A DNA stretch of 64,000 nucleotides, taken from positions 78,018 to 142,017 of the forward strand of contig DATEGZ010000217.1 of NCBI GenBank assembly GCA_035279905.1. The letters are read 5' to 3'. Numbering within the stretch: the first letter of the stretch is position 1; the number at the start of each line of letters is the position of its first letter. Below are positions 16,755 through 25,970 of the stretch, in pieces. The notes beneath the pieces are model-generated. The model did not search any database. It saw only the letters and a program-made list of their open reading frames with translations, and was not told the origin of the DNA. The stretch comes from DATEGZ01 sp035279905. Lineage in GTDB: Bacteria; Acidobacteriota; Vicinamibacteria; Vicinamibacterales; SCN-69-37. The translations under genes and the position numbers were made by a program.

Positions 16755-17774
16755 TGGCGCGACGCGGCGGCGCGCCGCCAGCCGCCATTCGACGATGAAC
16801 GCCGCGATCGCCGCGGCCACGGCGAGCCAGGCGAGCGTCGAAGACCACGCCGACGCCACGGCCAACGCCGAGAGCACTGCCGCGACCACGAGCAGCCGCG
16901 TCACGACCGGTGCGTGCGACGCGGAGGGCGCGACGAATTGCTGATACGCGTGCTCGCGATGCGACGCGCCGACCACGGCGCCGCGCCGGGCTCGCGCCGC
17001 GAGCGTGGCGATCGGATCGAGCAGAAACAGCGCGAGGCTGATCCAGACGACCAGCACGAGCGGCGCGCGGCCGGGCGCGTCGACGGCCAGCGGCAGCGCG
17101 GCCAGCAGGAACCCGAGGAACGCGCTGCCGACGTCACCAAGAAAGATTTTGGCCGGCGACCAGTTGCGCGCGAGAAATGCCGCGGTCGCTGCCGCCGAAA
17201 CCACGGCCAGCGCCGCCGCGTTTGCCGGCCAGGCGACGCACGCGAGTGCGACGAACGTGATCGCGGCTTGACCCGCCGCGAGACCGTCGAGGCCGTCCAT
17301 GAAGTTGAAGAAGTTCGTCACGCCGACGATCCAGATCACGCTCGCGATCGGCGCGAGCGCTCCGAACGGAAGACTCGCCGGAGCCGGAAGCGGCACGCGA
17401 TCAACCCCGCCGACCGTTGCCACGACCGCGATCGCCGCGATCGACTGCACCGCGAGCCGCGGCCAGACGCCCAGCCCGCGCACGTCATCCCAGAGCCCGA
17501 CGGCCGCGACGACCAGCGCGGCGCCGACCACGATCCAATCAGCGCGACCGACCGCGACACCGAGGGGTGACGCGGCCACCAGCGCCAGCACCACGCCGGC
17601 GACGATGCCGAGCCCGCCGCCGCGCGGCCGAGGCACGACGTGGGAGCTTCGCGTGTTGGGCAAATCGACCAGGCCGAGCGCGCCCGCATAGCGCTCGACC
17701 AGCCGCACGACGGCGAGCGCGGCGACGAAGGCGGCGGCCGCAAGCAGGCTCCACGTCGTCGCGGCGTCAGTCAC
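16746..17774 (-). CDS. WecA/WbpL-type undecaprenyl-phosphate sugar-1-phosphate transferase
   Basis: The 342-residue polytopic protein belongs to the MraY/WecA family, which starts glycan assembly by moving a sugar-1-phosphate onto undecaprenyl phosphate. Catalytic features are WDD at 95-97, NFFNFMDGLDGLAAG at about 154-168, AKIFLGDVGSAF and the cytoplasmic HREHAYQ loop. The length and lack of extensions fit the short WbpL/WbcO group more than E. coli WecA. With the upstream dehydratase and reductase, an N-acetyl-6-deoxyhexosamine is a plausible first sugar. Confidence 0.93.
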   Translation of the reverse strand: MTDAATTWSLLAAAAFVAALAVVRLVERYAGALGLVDLPNTRSSHVVPRPRGGGLGIVAGVVLALVAASPLGVAVGRADWIVVGAALVVAAVGLWDDVRGLGVWPRLAVQSIAAIAVVATVGGVDRVPLPAPASLPFGALAPIASVIWIVGVTNFFNFMDGLDGLAAGQAAITFVALACVAWPANAAALAVVSAAATAAFLARNWSPAKIFLGDVGSAFLGFLLAALPLAVDAPGRAPLVLVVWISLALFLLDPIATLAARARRGAVVGASHREHAYQQFVAPSASHAPVVTRLLVVAAVLSALAVASAWSSTLAWLAVAAAIAAFIVEWRLAARRRVAPSA

Positions 17775-17783
17775 CGATCGTGC

Positions 17784-18920
17784 TCAGGCGAGATCCTTGA
17801 ACCACGTCGTGCGCTGGATGTAGTCGACGTAGCTGACGATGATGCGCACGACCTTGCGGGAGACGTCGTCGGGCTCGTAGTCGGGCACCCGCAACGATTT
17901 GCGCGTCGGCCGCGCCTGCGACGTCACGAGATCGACGGCCTGCAGCACGCGATCGCGCGACAGGCCGCTCATCACCGTGACGCCGGCGTCCATGCCTTCC
18001 GGCCGCTCGTGCGCGTCGCGCAGCATCACCGCGGGAAATCCGACGAGCGCCGCTTCCTCGGTGAGCGTGCCGCTGTCCGACAGCACGCAGAACGCGTGCG
18101 ACTGCAGCTTGACCCATTCGAAGAACCCGAACGGCTTGAGGAACTCGATGCGCTTCTGGCGCGCGAACGATCGATCGAGCGCGGTCAGCCGTTTGCGCGT
18201 GCGCGGATGCGTCGACATCACGATCCGCTTGCCGTATTGGCGCGAGAGGCCGTGGAGCGCGTCGAGCAGCGCTTTCAGCCTCGACGCCTCGTCGACATTT
18301 TCCTCGCGGTGGGCGCTGACGACGAAGTACTCGCCGCGCTCCAGCCCGAGATCGGTGAGCGCGTCCGATCGCTCGATCCCGGCCGCGTAGTGGGTGAGCA
18401 CCTCGCGCATCAGGGACCCGGTCTTGATGATCGTCTCGGGGCGAAGGCCTTCGGCGAGCAGGTAGCCGCGCGCCTGCTCGGTCAGAGGCATGTTGATGTC
18501 GCTGATGTGGTCGATGATCTTGCGGTTGATCTCCTCGGGCACGCGCTGGTCGAAGCAGCGGTTGCCGGCCTCGAGGTGGAAGATCGGAATGCGCCGGCGC
18601 TTGGCCGCGATCGCGGAGAGACAGCTGTTCGTGTCGCCGTAGATCACGACAGCGTCGGGTTTCTCCTTCGCGAGCACTTCGTCGGCCTTCGCGATCACCT
18701 GGCTGATCGTGCGCGCGGCGCTCGGCGCGGCGGCCCGCAGGAAGTAGTCCGGCTTGCGGATCTCGAGCTGACGGAAGAACACGCCGTTGAGCTCGTAGTC
18801 GAAGTTCTGCCCGGTGTGCACCAGCACGTGACGGCATCGCCGGTCGAGCTCGGCAATCACCCGGCTCAGCTTGATGAGCTCCGGGCGCGTGCCCACGATG
18901 GTCAGGACTTTGAGCTTCAA
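17784..18920 (-). CDS. wecB: UDP-N-acetylglucosamine 2-epimerase (non-hydrolysing), WbjD/FnlC/CapG-like
   Basis: The 378-residue GT-B fold epimerase shows TIVGTRPELIKL, HTGQNFDYELNG, VVIYGDTNS, HLEAGNRCFDQRVPEEINR, SAHREENVD and CVLSDSGTLTEEAALVG. CFDQRVPEEINR and the C-terminal DDVSRKVVRIIVSYVDYIQ are of the type found with FnlA/CapE proteins. It would invert C2 of a UDP-L-amino sugar. The best start is a TTG at 18920 that overlaps the upstream TGA (TTGA); the next in-frame start is far inside the conserved core. Confidence 0.92.
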   Translation of the reverse strand: MKLKVLTIVGTRPELIKLSRVIAELDRRCRHVLVHTGQNFDYELNGVFFRQLEIRKPDYFLRAAAPSAARTISQVIAKADEVLAKEKPDAVVIYGDTNSCLSAIAAKRRRIPIFHLEAGNRCFDQRVPEEINRKIIDHISDINMPLTEQARGYLLAEGLRPETIIKTGSLMREVLTHYAAGIERSDALTDLGLERGEYFVVSAHREENVDEASRLKALLDALHGLSRQYGKRIVMSTHPRTRKRLTALDRSFARQKRIEFLKPFGFFEWVKLQSHAFCVLSDSGTLTEEAALVGFPAVMLRDAHERPEGMDAGVTVMSGLSRDRVLQAVDLVTSQARPTRKSLRVPDYEPDDVSRKVVRIIVSYVDYIQRTTWFKDLA

Positions 18921-19981
18921 CGAAGCAACTCGGCCGCGGAGGGCTGCTCGGCGTTGACCATGAGCCGGTGCGTGCGGAGCAGCGACACGGTCTGGTCGAA
19001 CGTGCCCGGCGCGTCCGCCGAGCTGTACTCGCGGTTGAGCGGCGGGTCGTTGTGCACGCGATGCTTCCGGAGCTCGGGCAGCATCGGCGCGATCACGTAG
19101 TAGTCGCCGTGGGCGAACGTGTGCCGGCATTCCTCTTCGGACACGAGGATCTCGTGCTCTTTTTCACCGGGCCGCACTTCGGTGACTTTGATCTCGACCG
19201 GGCGCGATTCGACGAGCGCGCGCGCGATGTCCATCACGTTCGCGGACGGCGCGCGCGGGATGATGATCTCGCCCGGCGCCGCGTGGGCCACGGCCTCGAA
19301 CACGGTGTCGACCGCCTGCTCGAGCGTCATGAGGAACCGCGTCATCGTGGGCGCGGTCACGGTGACCGGCCCGCCTTTCCTGATCTGCTGGTGAAACAGC
19401 GGAATCACCGAGCCGCGCGAGGCCAGGACGTTGCCGTACCGGACGCACACGAACCGCGTCCGCGGGCTGAGCACGTTGGCCGCGATGAACGCGCGCTCGG
19501 CGATGGCCTTGGTCATGCCCATCACGTTGACGGGCTTGCACGCCTTGTCCGTGCTGATGCCGACGACGGTCTCGACCGGCAGCGCGAGGTCGCGGATCGC
19601 CTGGATGATGTTGACGGCGCCCACGCAGTTGGTGAGCACCGCCTGATCGGGAAAGTACTCGCAGACCGGGACTTGCTTGAGCGCGGCCGCGTTGAACACG
19701 ATGTCCGCGTCGCGAACCGCGCCGCAGACGTCTCCGTACGAGCGCACGTCGCCGATTCTGAACTCGAGCGCGCGGCTGAAGTTGTGGTAGATGACCTCGT
19801 CCGTGCTGCCTTCGAGATGCTGATAAGAGAGCCGCATCTCGTGCTGTTTGGCCTCGTCGCGCGAGAGCACGACGATTTTCTTCGGCGTGCCGCGCTCGCC
19901 GGACAGCAGACGCCGGACCAGAACCTGTCCGAGCGATCCGGTGCCGCCCGTCACGAGAATGCGCTTGCCGGTCAAATCCAT
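18917..19981 (-). CDS. FnlA/CapE/WbjB-like UDP-GlcNAc 4,6-dehydratase/epimerase
   Basis: The 354-residue soluble SDR has TGGTGSLGQVLVRRLL, FNAAALKQVPVCEYFP, GISTDKACKPVNVMGMTKA, CVRYGNVLASRGSVIPLF and EVRPGEKEHEILVSEEE. These match the cytosolic dehydratases that convert UDP-GlcNAc to a UDP-4-keto-L-sugar. The ATG at 19981 is preceded by AAGGAG at a good distance. It is followed by the 2-epimerase and preceded by an RmlD-like reductase and a WbuB-like transferase, the gene set of L-FucNAc or L-QuiNAc synthesis. Confidence 0.95.
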   Translation of the reverse strand: MDLTGKRILVTGGTGSLGQVLVRRLLSGERGTPKKIVVLSRDEAKQHEMRLSYQHLEGSTDEVIYHNFSRALEFRIGDVRSYGDVCGAVRDADIVFNAAALKQVPVCEYFPDQAVLTNCVGAVNIIQAIRDLALPVETVVGISTDKACKPVNVMGMTKAIAERAFIAANVLSPRTRFVCVRYGNVLASRGSVIPLFHQQIRKGGPVTVTAPTMTRFLMTLEQAVDTVFEAVAHAAPGEIIIPRAPSANVMDIARALVESRPVEIKVTEVRPGEKEHEILVSEEECRHTFAHGDYYVIAPMLPELRKHRVHNDPPLNREYSSADAPGTFDQTVSLLRTHRLMVNAEQPSAAELLR

Positions 19982-20012
19982 TCGCGAAAGCACTCCTTGG
20001 GGGCTTCTTAGC

Positions 20013-20894
20013 TTAAGCCGTCCGGGCGTGTTTGCGCCGACGAACCTCGCCGGCGAGCTCCGCCAGCATGGCATCCCAGCCGGGCGGCTCGTATCCGGTC
20101 GCGGCGTGAAACGCGTCCGCGCGCAGGCTCCGGTCGCACTCGAACGTCTCGTCGGGCACGATCTCGATATCCGTCCGGCCCAGCGCAACCGCCAGCTTCA
20201 CGAGCAAATCGTACTTGCTGATTGGCTGAGACGCCACGTGCCAGACGCCGTGGAGATCGCGGTGGCGCGCGAGCAGCCGGTCCACCAGCCGCGCCATCTC
20301 CATCGTCGTGATGCCTGTGTAGATCGCGCGGCGGAAGCCTTTGATCGCGCCCCGCTGCGCGAGAAACCACTCGATGAGGCTGGCGTGATGCGACAGCTCG
20401 AGGCCGATGATCGAGGTGCGGAGCGTCAAGCCGGGCGCACGATCGACCTCGCCCAGCAGCTTCGATCGTCCGTAGACGTCGGTGGCGTCCGGGACGTCAC
20501 TCTCGCGGTAGTTGCCGGTGCGGCCCGAGAACACGCAGTCGGTGCTGAAGTGAATCAGCCGCGCGCCCGCGTCGTCGCACAGGTCGCGCAGCTGCTGCGG
20601 AAACAGCGCGTTGATCTGAATCGCCAGCGCCGACGACTTCGCGTTCGGGCGCTGCTTGACGAGCCCGACGCAGTTGATCACGGCCTCGGGGGCGGCCGTT
20701 TTGATCACGTCCGTCACGCGGCCGAGGTTCGTCGCGTCGACGTCGCCGATCGCGTTGCGGTCGGAGAAGAGCTGAAACTCGCGGTACGCCGCGACGGGCC
20801 GGCGCAACGTGACGCGGACGTCGTGGCCGGCGCCGAGGCTCTGCAGCAGCTCGTGCCCCAGCATGCCGTCGCCGCCGAGGATCAGGATCTTCAT
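20013..20894 (-). CDS. RmlD-like NAD(P)-dependent sugar nucleotide reductase
   Basis: The 293-residue SDR has LILGGDGMLGHELL, NCVGLVKQ, INALFPQQL, HFSTDCVFSG and YGRSK (the catalytic YxxxK). It is the likely 4-keto reductase of the UDP-L-amino-sugar module. CapF/WbjC reductases are longer and carry a C-terminal cupin domain; that domain is absent here. The protein therefore resembles the RmlD-like reductases of the L-RhaNAc/L-QuiNAc route at least as well as those of L-FucNAc. It overlaps the upstream glycosyltransferase gene by ATGA. Confidence 0.9.
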   Translation of the reverse strand: MKILILGGDGMLGHELLQSLGAGHDVRVTLRRPVAAYREFQLFSDRNAIGDVDATNLGRVTDVIKTAAPEAVINCVGLVKQRPNAKSSALAIQINALFPQQLRDLCDDAGARLIHFSTDCVFSGRTGNYRESDVPDATDVYGRSKLLGEVDRAPGLTLRTSIIGLELSHHASLIEWFLAQRGAIKGFRRAIYTGITTMEMARLVDRLLARHRDLHGVWHVASQPISKYDLLVKLAVALGRTDIEIVPDETFECDRSLRADAFHAATGYEPPGWDAMLAELAGEVRRRKHARTA

Positions 20895-22132
20895 CGTGCG
20901 CTCATCTTCAGCACGTCATCATAGCGCCGGCTCACGGTCGCCCGGGCGTACTGGGCGAGGACGTGCCGGCGGCCGGAGGCCGCGCGCGCCCGCCAGGTTT
21001 CGCGGTGCGACACCGCATCGCGCACGGCGGCCGCGAGCGCATCGCCGGATTCGGGCCGAATCACCACGCCGGCGTCGGCCGCGCCGATCAGCTGCGCCAG
21101 ATCCGAGTGCGCTTCGGTCAACGCGACGATCGGCCGTTCGCACGCCATGATCCGGTAGACCTTCGACGGGATGGCGTCGGAGGCCGTCGCGATGGCCTGC
21201 GCCACGACGCACACATCCGACGCACCGTAAATGTCGGGCACGCGTGAGTACGGCTGATAGGGCACCACCATCAAGTTCGTCAGGCCGCGCGCTTCGGCCG
21301 AGGACCGCAGGTCGTTCGCCAGGATGCCGTCGCCAATCAGCATCAGCCGCACGTCGGGAAGGTCGCGCAGCCGCTCGGCGGCGTCGAGGAAACACTCCAG
21401 CCCCTGTGCCGGTCCCAGGTTGCCCGCATAGCTCGCGACGAACTTGTCGTCGACGTGCAGCTCGCGGCTGAACGGGTTGTCCTTCGGACGAGGCACGAGA
21501 TCGTCGACGTCCACGAAATTGGGAATGACGATGACCTTGGCAGGCGGCACGCCTTTCTCGATCAGCCGCTCCCGCATCCGCGGCGAGATCACCGTGATCG
21601 TCCGCGCCCGCCGGTACACGAATCGCTCGAGTCCGTGCATCATCCGAATCAACGCCGGGTTCCTGAGCGCGCCGAGGTTGATGGCGATGTCGGGATAGAT
21701 CTCCTGGACGTTGTAGACGAACGGCACTCCGCGCGCCACGCCGAGCAGCCAGGCGCTCACGCCGACGGTCAGCGGCGGCGACGGCGCCAGAATCACGTCG
21801 GGCCGCCGGGCGAGGAACAGCGCGGCCAGCGTGCTGACGATGTGGAACCAGACCCAGGCGAGAAGCCGCAGGATCACGCTCCGGCCTTTGCGCGGCATCC
21901 AGGCGTGGTAGACGCGCATACCTTTGTACTGGCTGACCTGGAGCAGCGGCCCCCAGAGATTCTGGCGCGGCTGCGCGTCCTCGGCGCCGGCATCCTTGTT
22001 GTAATGGGGCGTCGTCGTAAAGACGGTGACCCGGTGCCCCGCGGTCACCAGGTCGGCGGCCAGATCGGCCATGACGTGCGCGGTCGAGACATTGTCGGGA
22101 CGAAAGACGAGCGAGAGCAGGACTATGTGCAC
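20891..22132 (-). CDS. Glycosyltransferase family 4, WbuB-like
   Basis: The 413-residue GT4 protein begins MHIVLLSLVFRPDNVSTAHV and has an N-terminal acceptor half with PPLTVGVSAWLLGVARGVPF and VYNVQEIYPDIAINLGAL. The donor half has VIPNFVDVDDLVPRPKDNPF, SYAGNLGPAQGLECFLDAAE, LMLIGDG, VVPYQPYSRVPDIYGASDVC and SKVYRIMACERPIV. These are characteristic of the WbuB group that transfers an N-acetyl-6-deoxy-L-hexosamine. Its place beside the UDP-L-amino-sugar genes supports the same substrate, by inference. Confidence 0.9.
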   Translation of the reverse strand: MHIVLLSLVFRPDNVSTAHVMADLAADLVTAGHRVTVFTTTPHYNKDAGAEDAQPRQNLWGPLLQVSQYKGMRVYHAWMPRKGRSVILRLLAWVWFHIVSTLAALFLARRPDVILAPSPPLTVGVSAWLLGVARGVPFVYNVQEIYPDIAINLGALRNPALIRMMHGLERFVYRRARTITVISPRMRERLIEKGVPPAKVIVIPNFVDVDDLVPRPKDNPFSRELHVDDKFVASYAGNLGPAQGLECFLDAAERLRDLPDVRLMLIGDGILANDLRSSAEARGLTNLMVVPYQPYSRVPDIYGASDVCVVAQAIATASDAIPSKVYRIMACERPIVALTEAHSDLAQLIGAADAGVVIRPESGDALAAAVRDAVSHRETWRARAASGRRHVLAQYARATVSRRYDDVLKMSAR

Positions 22133-22217
22133 GAGGCCGCGTGCCGCAATTGGCGCGACTACATCCTATCCTCGTCGCGTCGCGGTGTAGAATGAGGCGC
22201 CGCCCCCACCTCTGTTC

Positions 22218-23498
22218 ATGATCAAGTTCGCGTCCGTCGGCATGCTCGTCGCCATGGTGGTTGTACGTACCCTGGCCCTGCTGGCGCTGATGAAGTTTCT
22301 GGCCGTCCGATTCGGCACCGAGGGCTTCGGCCAGCTGAGCCAGATCCTGGCGCTCGGTGCGCTCTTCTCCGTGCTGGCCGGCGGCGGGCTGACCAACGGC
22401 ATTGTGCGGAACCTGGCAGCCTCCGAGGCGCGCGACGAACGCGCGAAGTGGATCAAGGCCGCGCTGCCCATCGCCGCGGTGTCGGCGCTGGTGCTGGGGC
22501 TCGTCGCCCTGGTGCTCTATCGCACCGCCGCCCTGGCGCTGTTTCCGGGGCAGGATCTCGGCTTCGTCCTGATCGTCGTCGCGGTCTCGCAGGCGATCGT
22601 GGGCTTCGGCAACATCGCACTCGCGTTCCTGAGCGGCACGCACGACATCACCGGGTTCACGATCGCCAACGCCGTGGGGTCGATCGCGGCGGCCGTGTTC
22701 GTCGGGCTGCTCGCTTACACGCTCGGCTTTCGCGGTGCCGCCGCGGGGTGTGCGGCCATGGCGCTGATGCCGGCGATCGCGGGCCTGCTGATCGCGGGGC
22801 GCGCGATCCACTGGCCGGACGTTCGCCACGCTCTGTTCGAGCGCGAGCGCGCGTGGGCGCTCGTGAAGTTTGGCGGCAGCGTGTATCTGGCGGCGGCCGC
22901 GGTGCCGCTGGTGTGGGTCTACGTCCGGAGCGACCTCGCGCTGCGCGAAGGGTGGCAGGCCGTGGGTCTCTGGCAATCGGTCACGCGTATCTCCGACGCG
23001 TACATGCAGGTCTTCGGCGTGATCTTCATGAACTACGCGCTGCCGCAAATCGCCGCGGCGGTGCCGACCGAACGGACGCACCGGCTGCGCCACATCGGCG
23101 TGCTCATCTTCGCGCTGTTCCTCTCGGGCGCCGCCGTCCTGTACTTCGCGCGCGACGTCGTGCTGCGGTTGGCGTTCTCGCAGGCGTTCACCGACGCGAC
23201 GACGTTTCTCGTGCCGCAGATCGTGGGTGACGGCTTCAAGCTGCTGTCACTGCTGTTCGTTTACTACCTGCTGGCGCTCAACCGCGCGACCGTGCAGGCG
23301 GCGATGGAGCTGCTGCAGGCCGGCCTCATCCTGGTGGCCTACCTGATGCTCGTGCAGCACCTCGGCGATCGCGCCGCGGTGGTCAGCTACGCGCTGGCGA
23401 CGTTCGTGGTGAGCGCCGCCACGCTGGTGCTGGCCGCCAGGACCCCAGGCTTGTCCGCAGGCCGTCATGAACGACAGTCTCAGCCCTCTCCCGTCTAG
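22218..23498 (+). CDS. Wzx-type lipid-linked oligosaccharide flippase
   Basis: The 426-residue protein has about 12 hydrophobic helices spread over its length. N-terminal segments such as ALMKFLAVRFGTEGFGQLSQ are typical of the polysaccharide-transport (MOP/Wzx) superfamily. It would move undecaprenyl-linked repeat units across the inner membrane. It is the first gene of a plus-strand run and overlaps the next gene by 32 bp. The 85-bp upstream gap to the divergent GT4 gene has a TAGAAT at 22188 that could be a -10 element, with a weak -35. Confidence 0.88.
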   Translation: MIKFASVGMLVAMVVVRTLALLALMKFLAVRFGTEGFGQLSQILALGALFSVLAGGGLTNGIVRNLAASEARDERAKWIKAALPIAAVSALVLGLVALVLYRTAALALFPGQDLGFVLIVVAVSQAIVGFGNIALAFLSGTHDITGFTIANAVGSIAAAVFVGLLAYTLGFRGAAAGCAAMALMPAIAGLLIAGRAIHWPDVRHALFERERAWALVKFGGSVYLAAAAVPLVWVYVRSDLALREGWQAVGLWQSVTRISDAYMQVFGVIFMNYALPQIAAAVPTERTHRLRHIGVLIFALFLSGAAVLYFARDVVLRLAFSQAFTDATTFLVPQIVGDGFKLLSLLFVYYLLALNRATVQAAMELLQAGLILVAYLMLVQHLGDRAAVVSYALATFVVSAATLVLAARTPGLSAGRHERQSQPSPV

Positions 23499-24747
23499 CC
23501 ACACTTCGGTGCTGCTTGGCGTGTCCGTGGCCCTGTTGGTGCCCGTCGTGCTGTTCGAGTACGCGGGCTTTCAGGTGAACCTCACGCTGACGCTCGCGCC
23601 AATGGCGCCGCTCTGCGTGTTCCTCGCGCCGCCACGGCTGCGCAACCTGTTCCTGGCCTGCACGGCCGCCGGTCTTGCCGCCGTCGGCCTCGCGGCGGTC
23701 GTCTTCGGGACGTTCCAGATACGGTATGTCCTGTCGCTGCTGCTGATGATGACGCCGCCGGTGTATTACTTCCTGGGCTGGTATCTGTCGGCCCGCGGCG
23801 TTCGGTGGTCCGTGCTCGTGCTGATGTTGGCCGTCGTCTCCGCGGTATTCGTGTCGGTGGTCGCGCTCCAGACGATCGTCACCGGCACGCAGGTGCGCGC
23901 CGAAGCCGGCGTGCTCAACCTCACCCTGCTCGGCTGGACGATCTACGGGAGCTACGGTGTGCTCAGCTTCACGGGGTTGCTCGTCCTCGATCTGTTCGTG
24001 ATCGCGGCGGGGTTCCTGGCCGCGCCCGGGCGGGCACGGTCCTGGCTGATGGCGATCGGATTCGGAGCCACCGTGTTTCTCGTGACGGGAAGCAATGCCC
24101 GGGGACCGCAACTTGCGCTGCCGTACCTTGCCGTCGTGCTCGGCCTGATCGCGTGGTTCCGCAAGCCCGCTCGTGCGCGAGTCGGCATCCTGCTGCTCGT
24201 CGGCGTGCTCTCCGCGATTGGATCGGCCGCACGTATGGTCGGGAACCTCAGGATCGTCGACACGGCAAAGCAATTGTCCGATCGCAGCCTCCCGGCGACA
24301 CCAGATGTGCCCCGCCAGCAGATCGATCTCGAGAGCTTGTCCACCGGCCGCGAGAGCCTGCTCGAGGATTCGTTCGCCGACATCAAGAAGAGCCCGATCT
24401 TCGGGAACGGCTTCGGATCGTTTGGCCGAATCGATCGCCGCGTTGGCGAGCGATCGGTGCTGTCCGGCAACCGCACGACGCACATTCAGTACCTCACCGC
24501 CTTGTGGAAGGGCGGCGTGCTGTTCTTCGTTCCGTACATGGCGATGATCGGCGCATTCTGGCTGCGGGCGATCCGCGCGGTTGGGGTCCCGCTGCGCGCG
24601 GACGTCGCGCTCGTGGGCGCCGGGGTGGTGTTCCTGTTCACGGTCCTCGCGTTCACCTGGGACATCCTGCTGGTGCCGAGCGCCGGCGCGCTCGCGTTCT
24701 TCCTCCTCGGGGCGGCGAGCGAACCTGAGAGACGGACCACCGCATGA
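23467..24747 (+). CDS. Polytopic membrane protein, candidate polysaccharide polymerase
   Basis: The 426-residue protein has about 10-11 membrane segments. A central extracytoplasmic loop (about 265-345) contains SLSTGRESLLEDSFADIKKS and PIFGNGFGSFGRI, then HIQYLTALWKGGVLFFVPY. The GNGFGSF and His-containing loop recall Wzy_C/O-antigen polymerase proteins, but homology is weaker than for the gene at 14889. Its position between a flippase and a glycosyltransferase fits a Wzy role. It overlaps the flippase by 32 bp and the next gene by ATGA. Confidence 0.78.
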   Translation: MNDSLSPLPSSHTSVLLGVSVALLVPVVLFEYAGFQVNLTLTLAPMAPLCVFLAPPRLRNLFLACTAAGLAAVGLAAVVFGTFQIRYVLSLLLMMTPPVYYFLGWYLSARGVRWSVLVLMLAVVSAVFVSVVALQTIVTGTQVRAEAGVLNLTLLGWTIYGSYGVLSFTGLLVLDLFVIAAGFLAAPGRARSWLMAIGFGATVFLVTGSNARGPQLALPYLAVVLGLIAWFRKPARARVGILLLVGVLSAIGSAARMVGNLRIVDTAKQLSDRSLPATPDVPRQQIDLESLSTGRESLLEDSFADIKKSPIFGNGFGSFGRIDRRVGERSVLSGNRTTHIQYLTALWKGGVLFFVPYMAMIGAFWLRAIRAVGVPLRADVALVGAGVVFLFTVLAFTWDILLVPSAGALAFFLLGAASEPERRTTA

Positions 24748-25970
24748 GCCGGCCGGGGCGCTTGCTCTTCATCGGATTCCTCGTCCGTGGCGCGGACGGC
24801 GAGTCGATTTTCGAAGGGGAGTCGCATCCGCAGTACTCGGCGCTGCGTTTTCAGCAGAACCTGTTGAACGCGCTCGAGCATGCCGGCACGACGATCCAGG
24901 CGCTCACGACGCCGCCGATCGCCGCGTTTCCTCGCAACCGCCATGCGTGGGTGCCGGGCGTCGAATACCGGCTGCCGGGCCTGGCCGCCCAGGCGCGACA
25001 GATCGCGATGCCGAACCTGGCAGGGATCCGGCTCTTTGCGCGCGTCCTGCAGTTCGTGCGCCACGGACGCGCCGCGCTGCGGGTGCCGGCGGGCGGCATT
25101 CTCGTCTACTCGGTGCACACGCCGATGGTCGCGGCGGCGCTGCTGCTCAAGCGTCTTCGCGGCACGCCGGTATTCGTCGTCATTCCGGATCTGCCGACGT
25201 TCATGGGCGGCCCGACGCACGCCGTCAAGCGTTTCCTGAAACGCGTCGACGCCGTGCTCGTACGCCGGCTGCTCGCCGGCGCCGATGGCACCTTTCCGAT
25301 CACCGAGAACATCGGCCGCGACTGGCTCGTGCCCGGATCGCGCTATCTGCCGATGGAAGGGATCTCCGATGAGGCGGCCGCGGCACTTCGAGCGGCGGGC
25401 ACGAATCGTTCGTACGTGTATCGCGGCACCGGCCGGCCGGTCCTGCTGTATACCGGCGCGCTCGAATACGTTCGGGCGTTTGCCGAAGCCTTTCACCGAT
25501 CCGGCGTGGACGCGTCACTGGTGTTCGTCGGCGGCGGGGAGGACGGCGAGCGTCTGCAGAGCCTGGCGGCGGTCGATCCGCGGATCGAGGTGAAGCCGTT
25601 CATGACCGGCGACGCGTTCGCGCGCGAAGTCGATCGCGCGGATTTCCTGCTCAACCCGCGCGACCCTTCGTGGCCGGGCACGCCGTACTCGTTTCCATCG
25701 AAGTTGCTCGAGTACTTGACCACAGGGAAGCCGATCATCTCCACGCGGCTCCCCGGCATTCCGGACGAGTACTTCGGCGTGTTCCGCCAGGTCGATCTCG
25801 GCGACCAGCCGTCGTTCGAGACCAGCCTTTCGCGGGCGCTCGCGGCGGATCAGGATCCCGAAGGCGTGTGGCGGCGTGCGGAGCAGCTCGCCGGCCGGTT
25901 GTCGAGCGCGTCGGTTGGCGCCAAGATCGTCCAGCACATGCGGACATGGACCGAGAAGGCACCCCGCTGA
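24744..25970 (+). CDS. Glycosyltransferase (GT-B fold, GT4-like)
   Basis: The 408-residue protein has an N-terminal domain with LVYSVHTPMVAAALLLKRL and VVIPDLPTFMGG. The C-terminal donor domain has VLLYTGALEYVRAFAEAF, SLVFVGGGEDGERLQ, FLLNPRDPSWPGTPYSFPSK and LLEYLTTGKPIISTRLPGIP. The SKLLEYL stretch is a usual GT4 nucleotide-binding element. It probably adds one residue to the lipid-linked repeat unit. It is coupled to both neighbours by ATGA and TGATG overlaps. Confidence 0.87.
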   Translation: MSRPGRLLFIGFLVRGADGESIFEGESHPQYSALRFQQNLLNALEHAGTTIQALTTPPIAAFPRNRHAWVPGVEYRLPGLAAQARQIAMPNLAGIRLFARVLQFVRHGRAALRVPAGGILVYSVHTPMVAAALLLKRLRGTPVFVVIPDLPTFMGGPTHAVKRFLKRVDAVLVRRLLAGADGTFPITENIGRDWLVPGSRYLPMEGISDEAAAALRAAGTNRSYVYRGTGRPVLLYTGALEYVRAFAEAFHRSGVDASLVFVGGGEDGERLQSLAAVDPRIEVKPFMTGDAFAREVDRADFLLNPRDPSWPGTPYSFPSKLLEYLTTGKPIISTRLPGIPDEYFGVFRQVDLGDQPSFETSLSRALAADQDPEGVWRRAEQLAGRLSSASVGAKIVQHMRTWTEKAPR

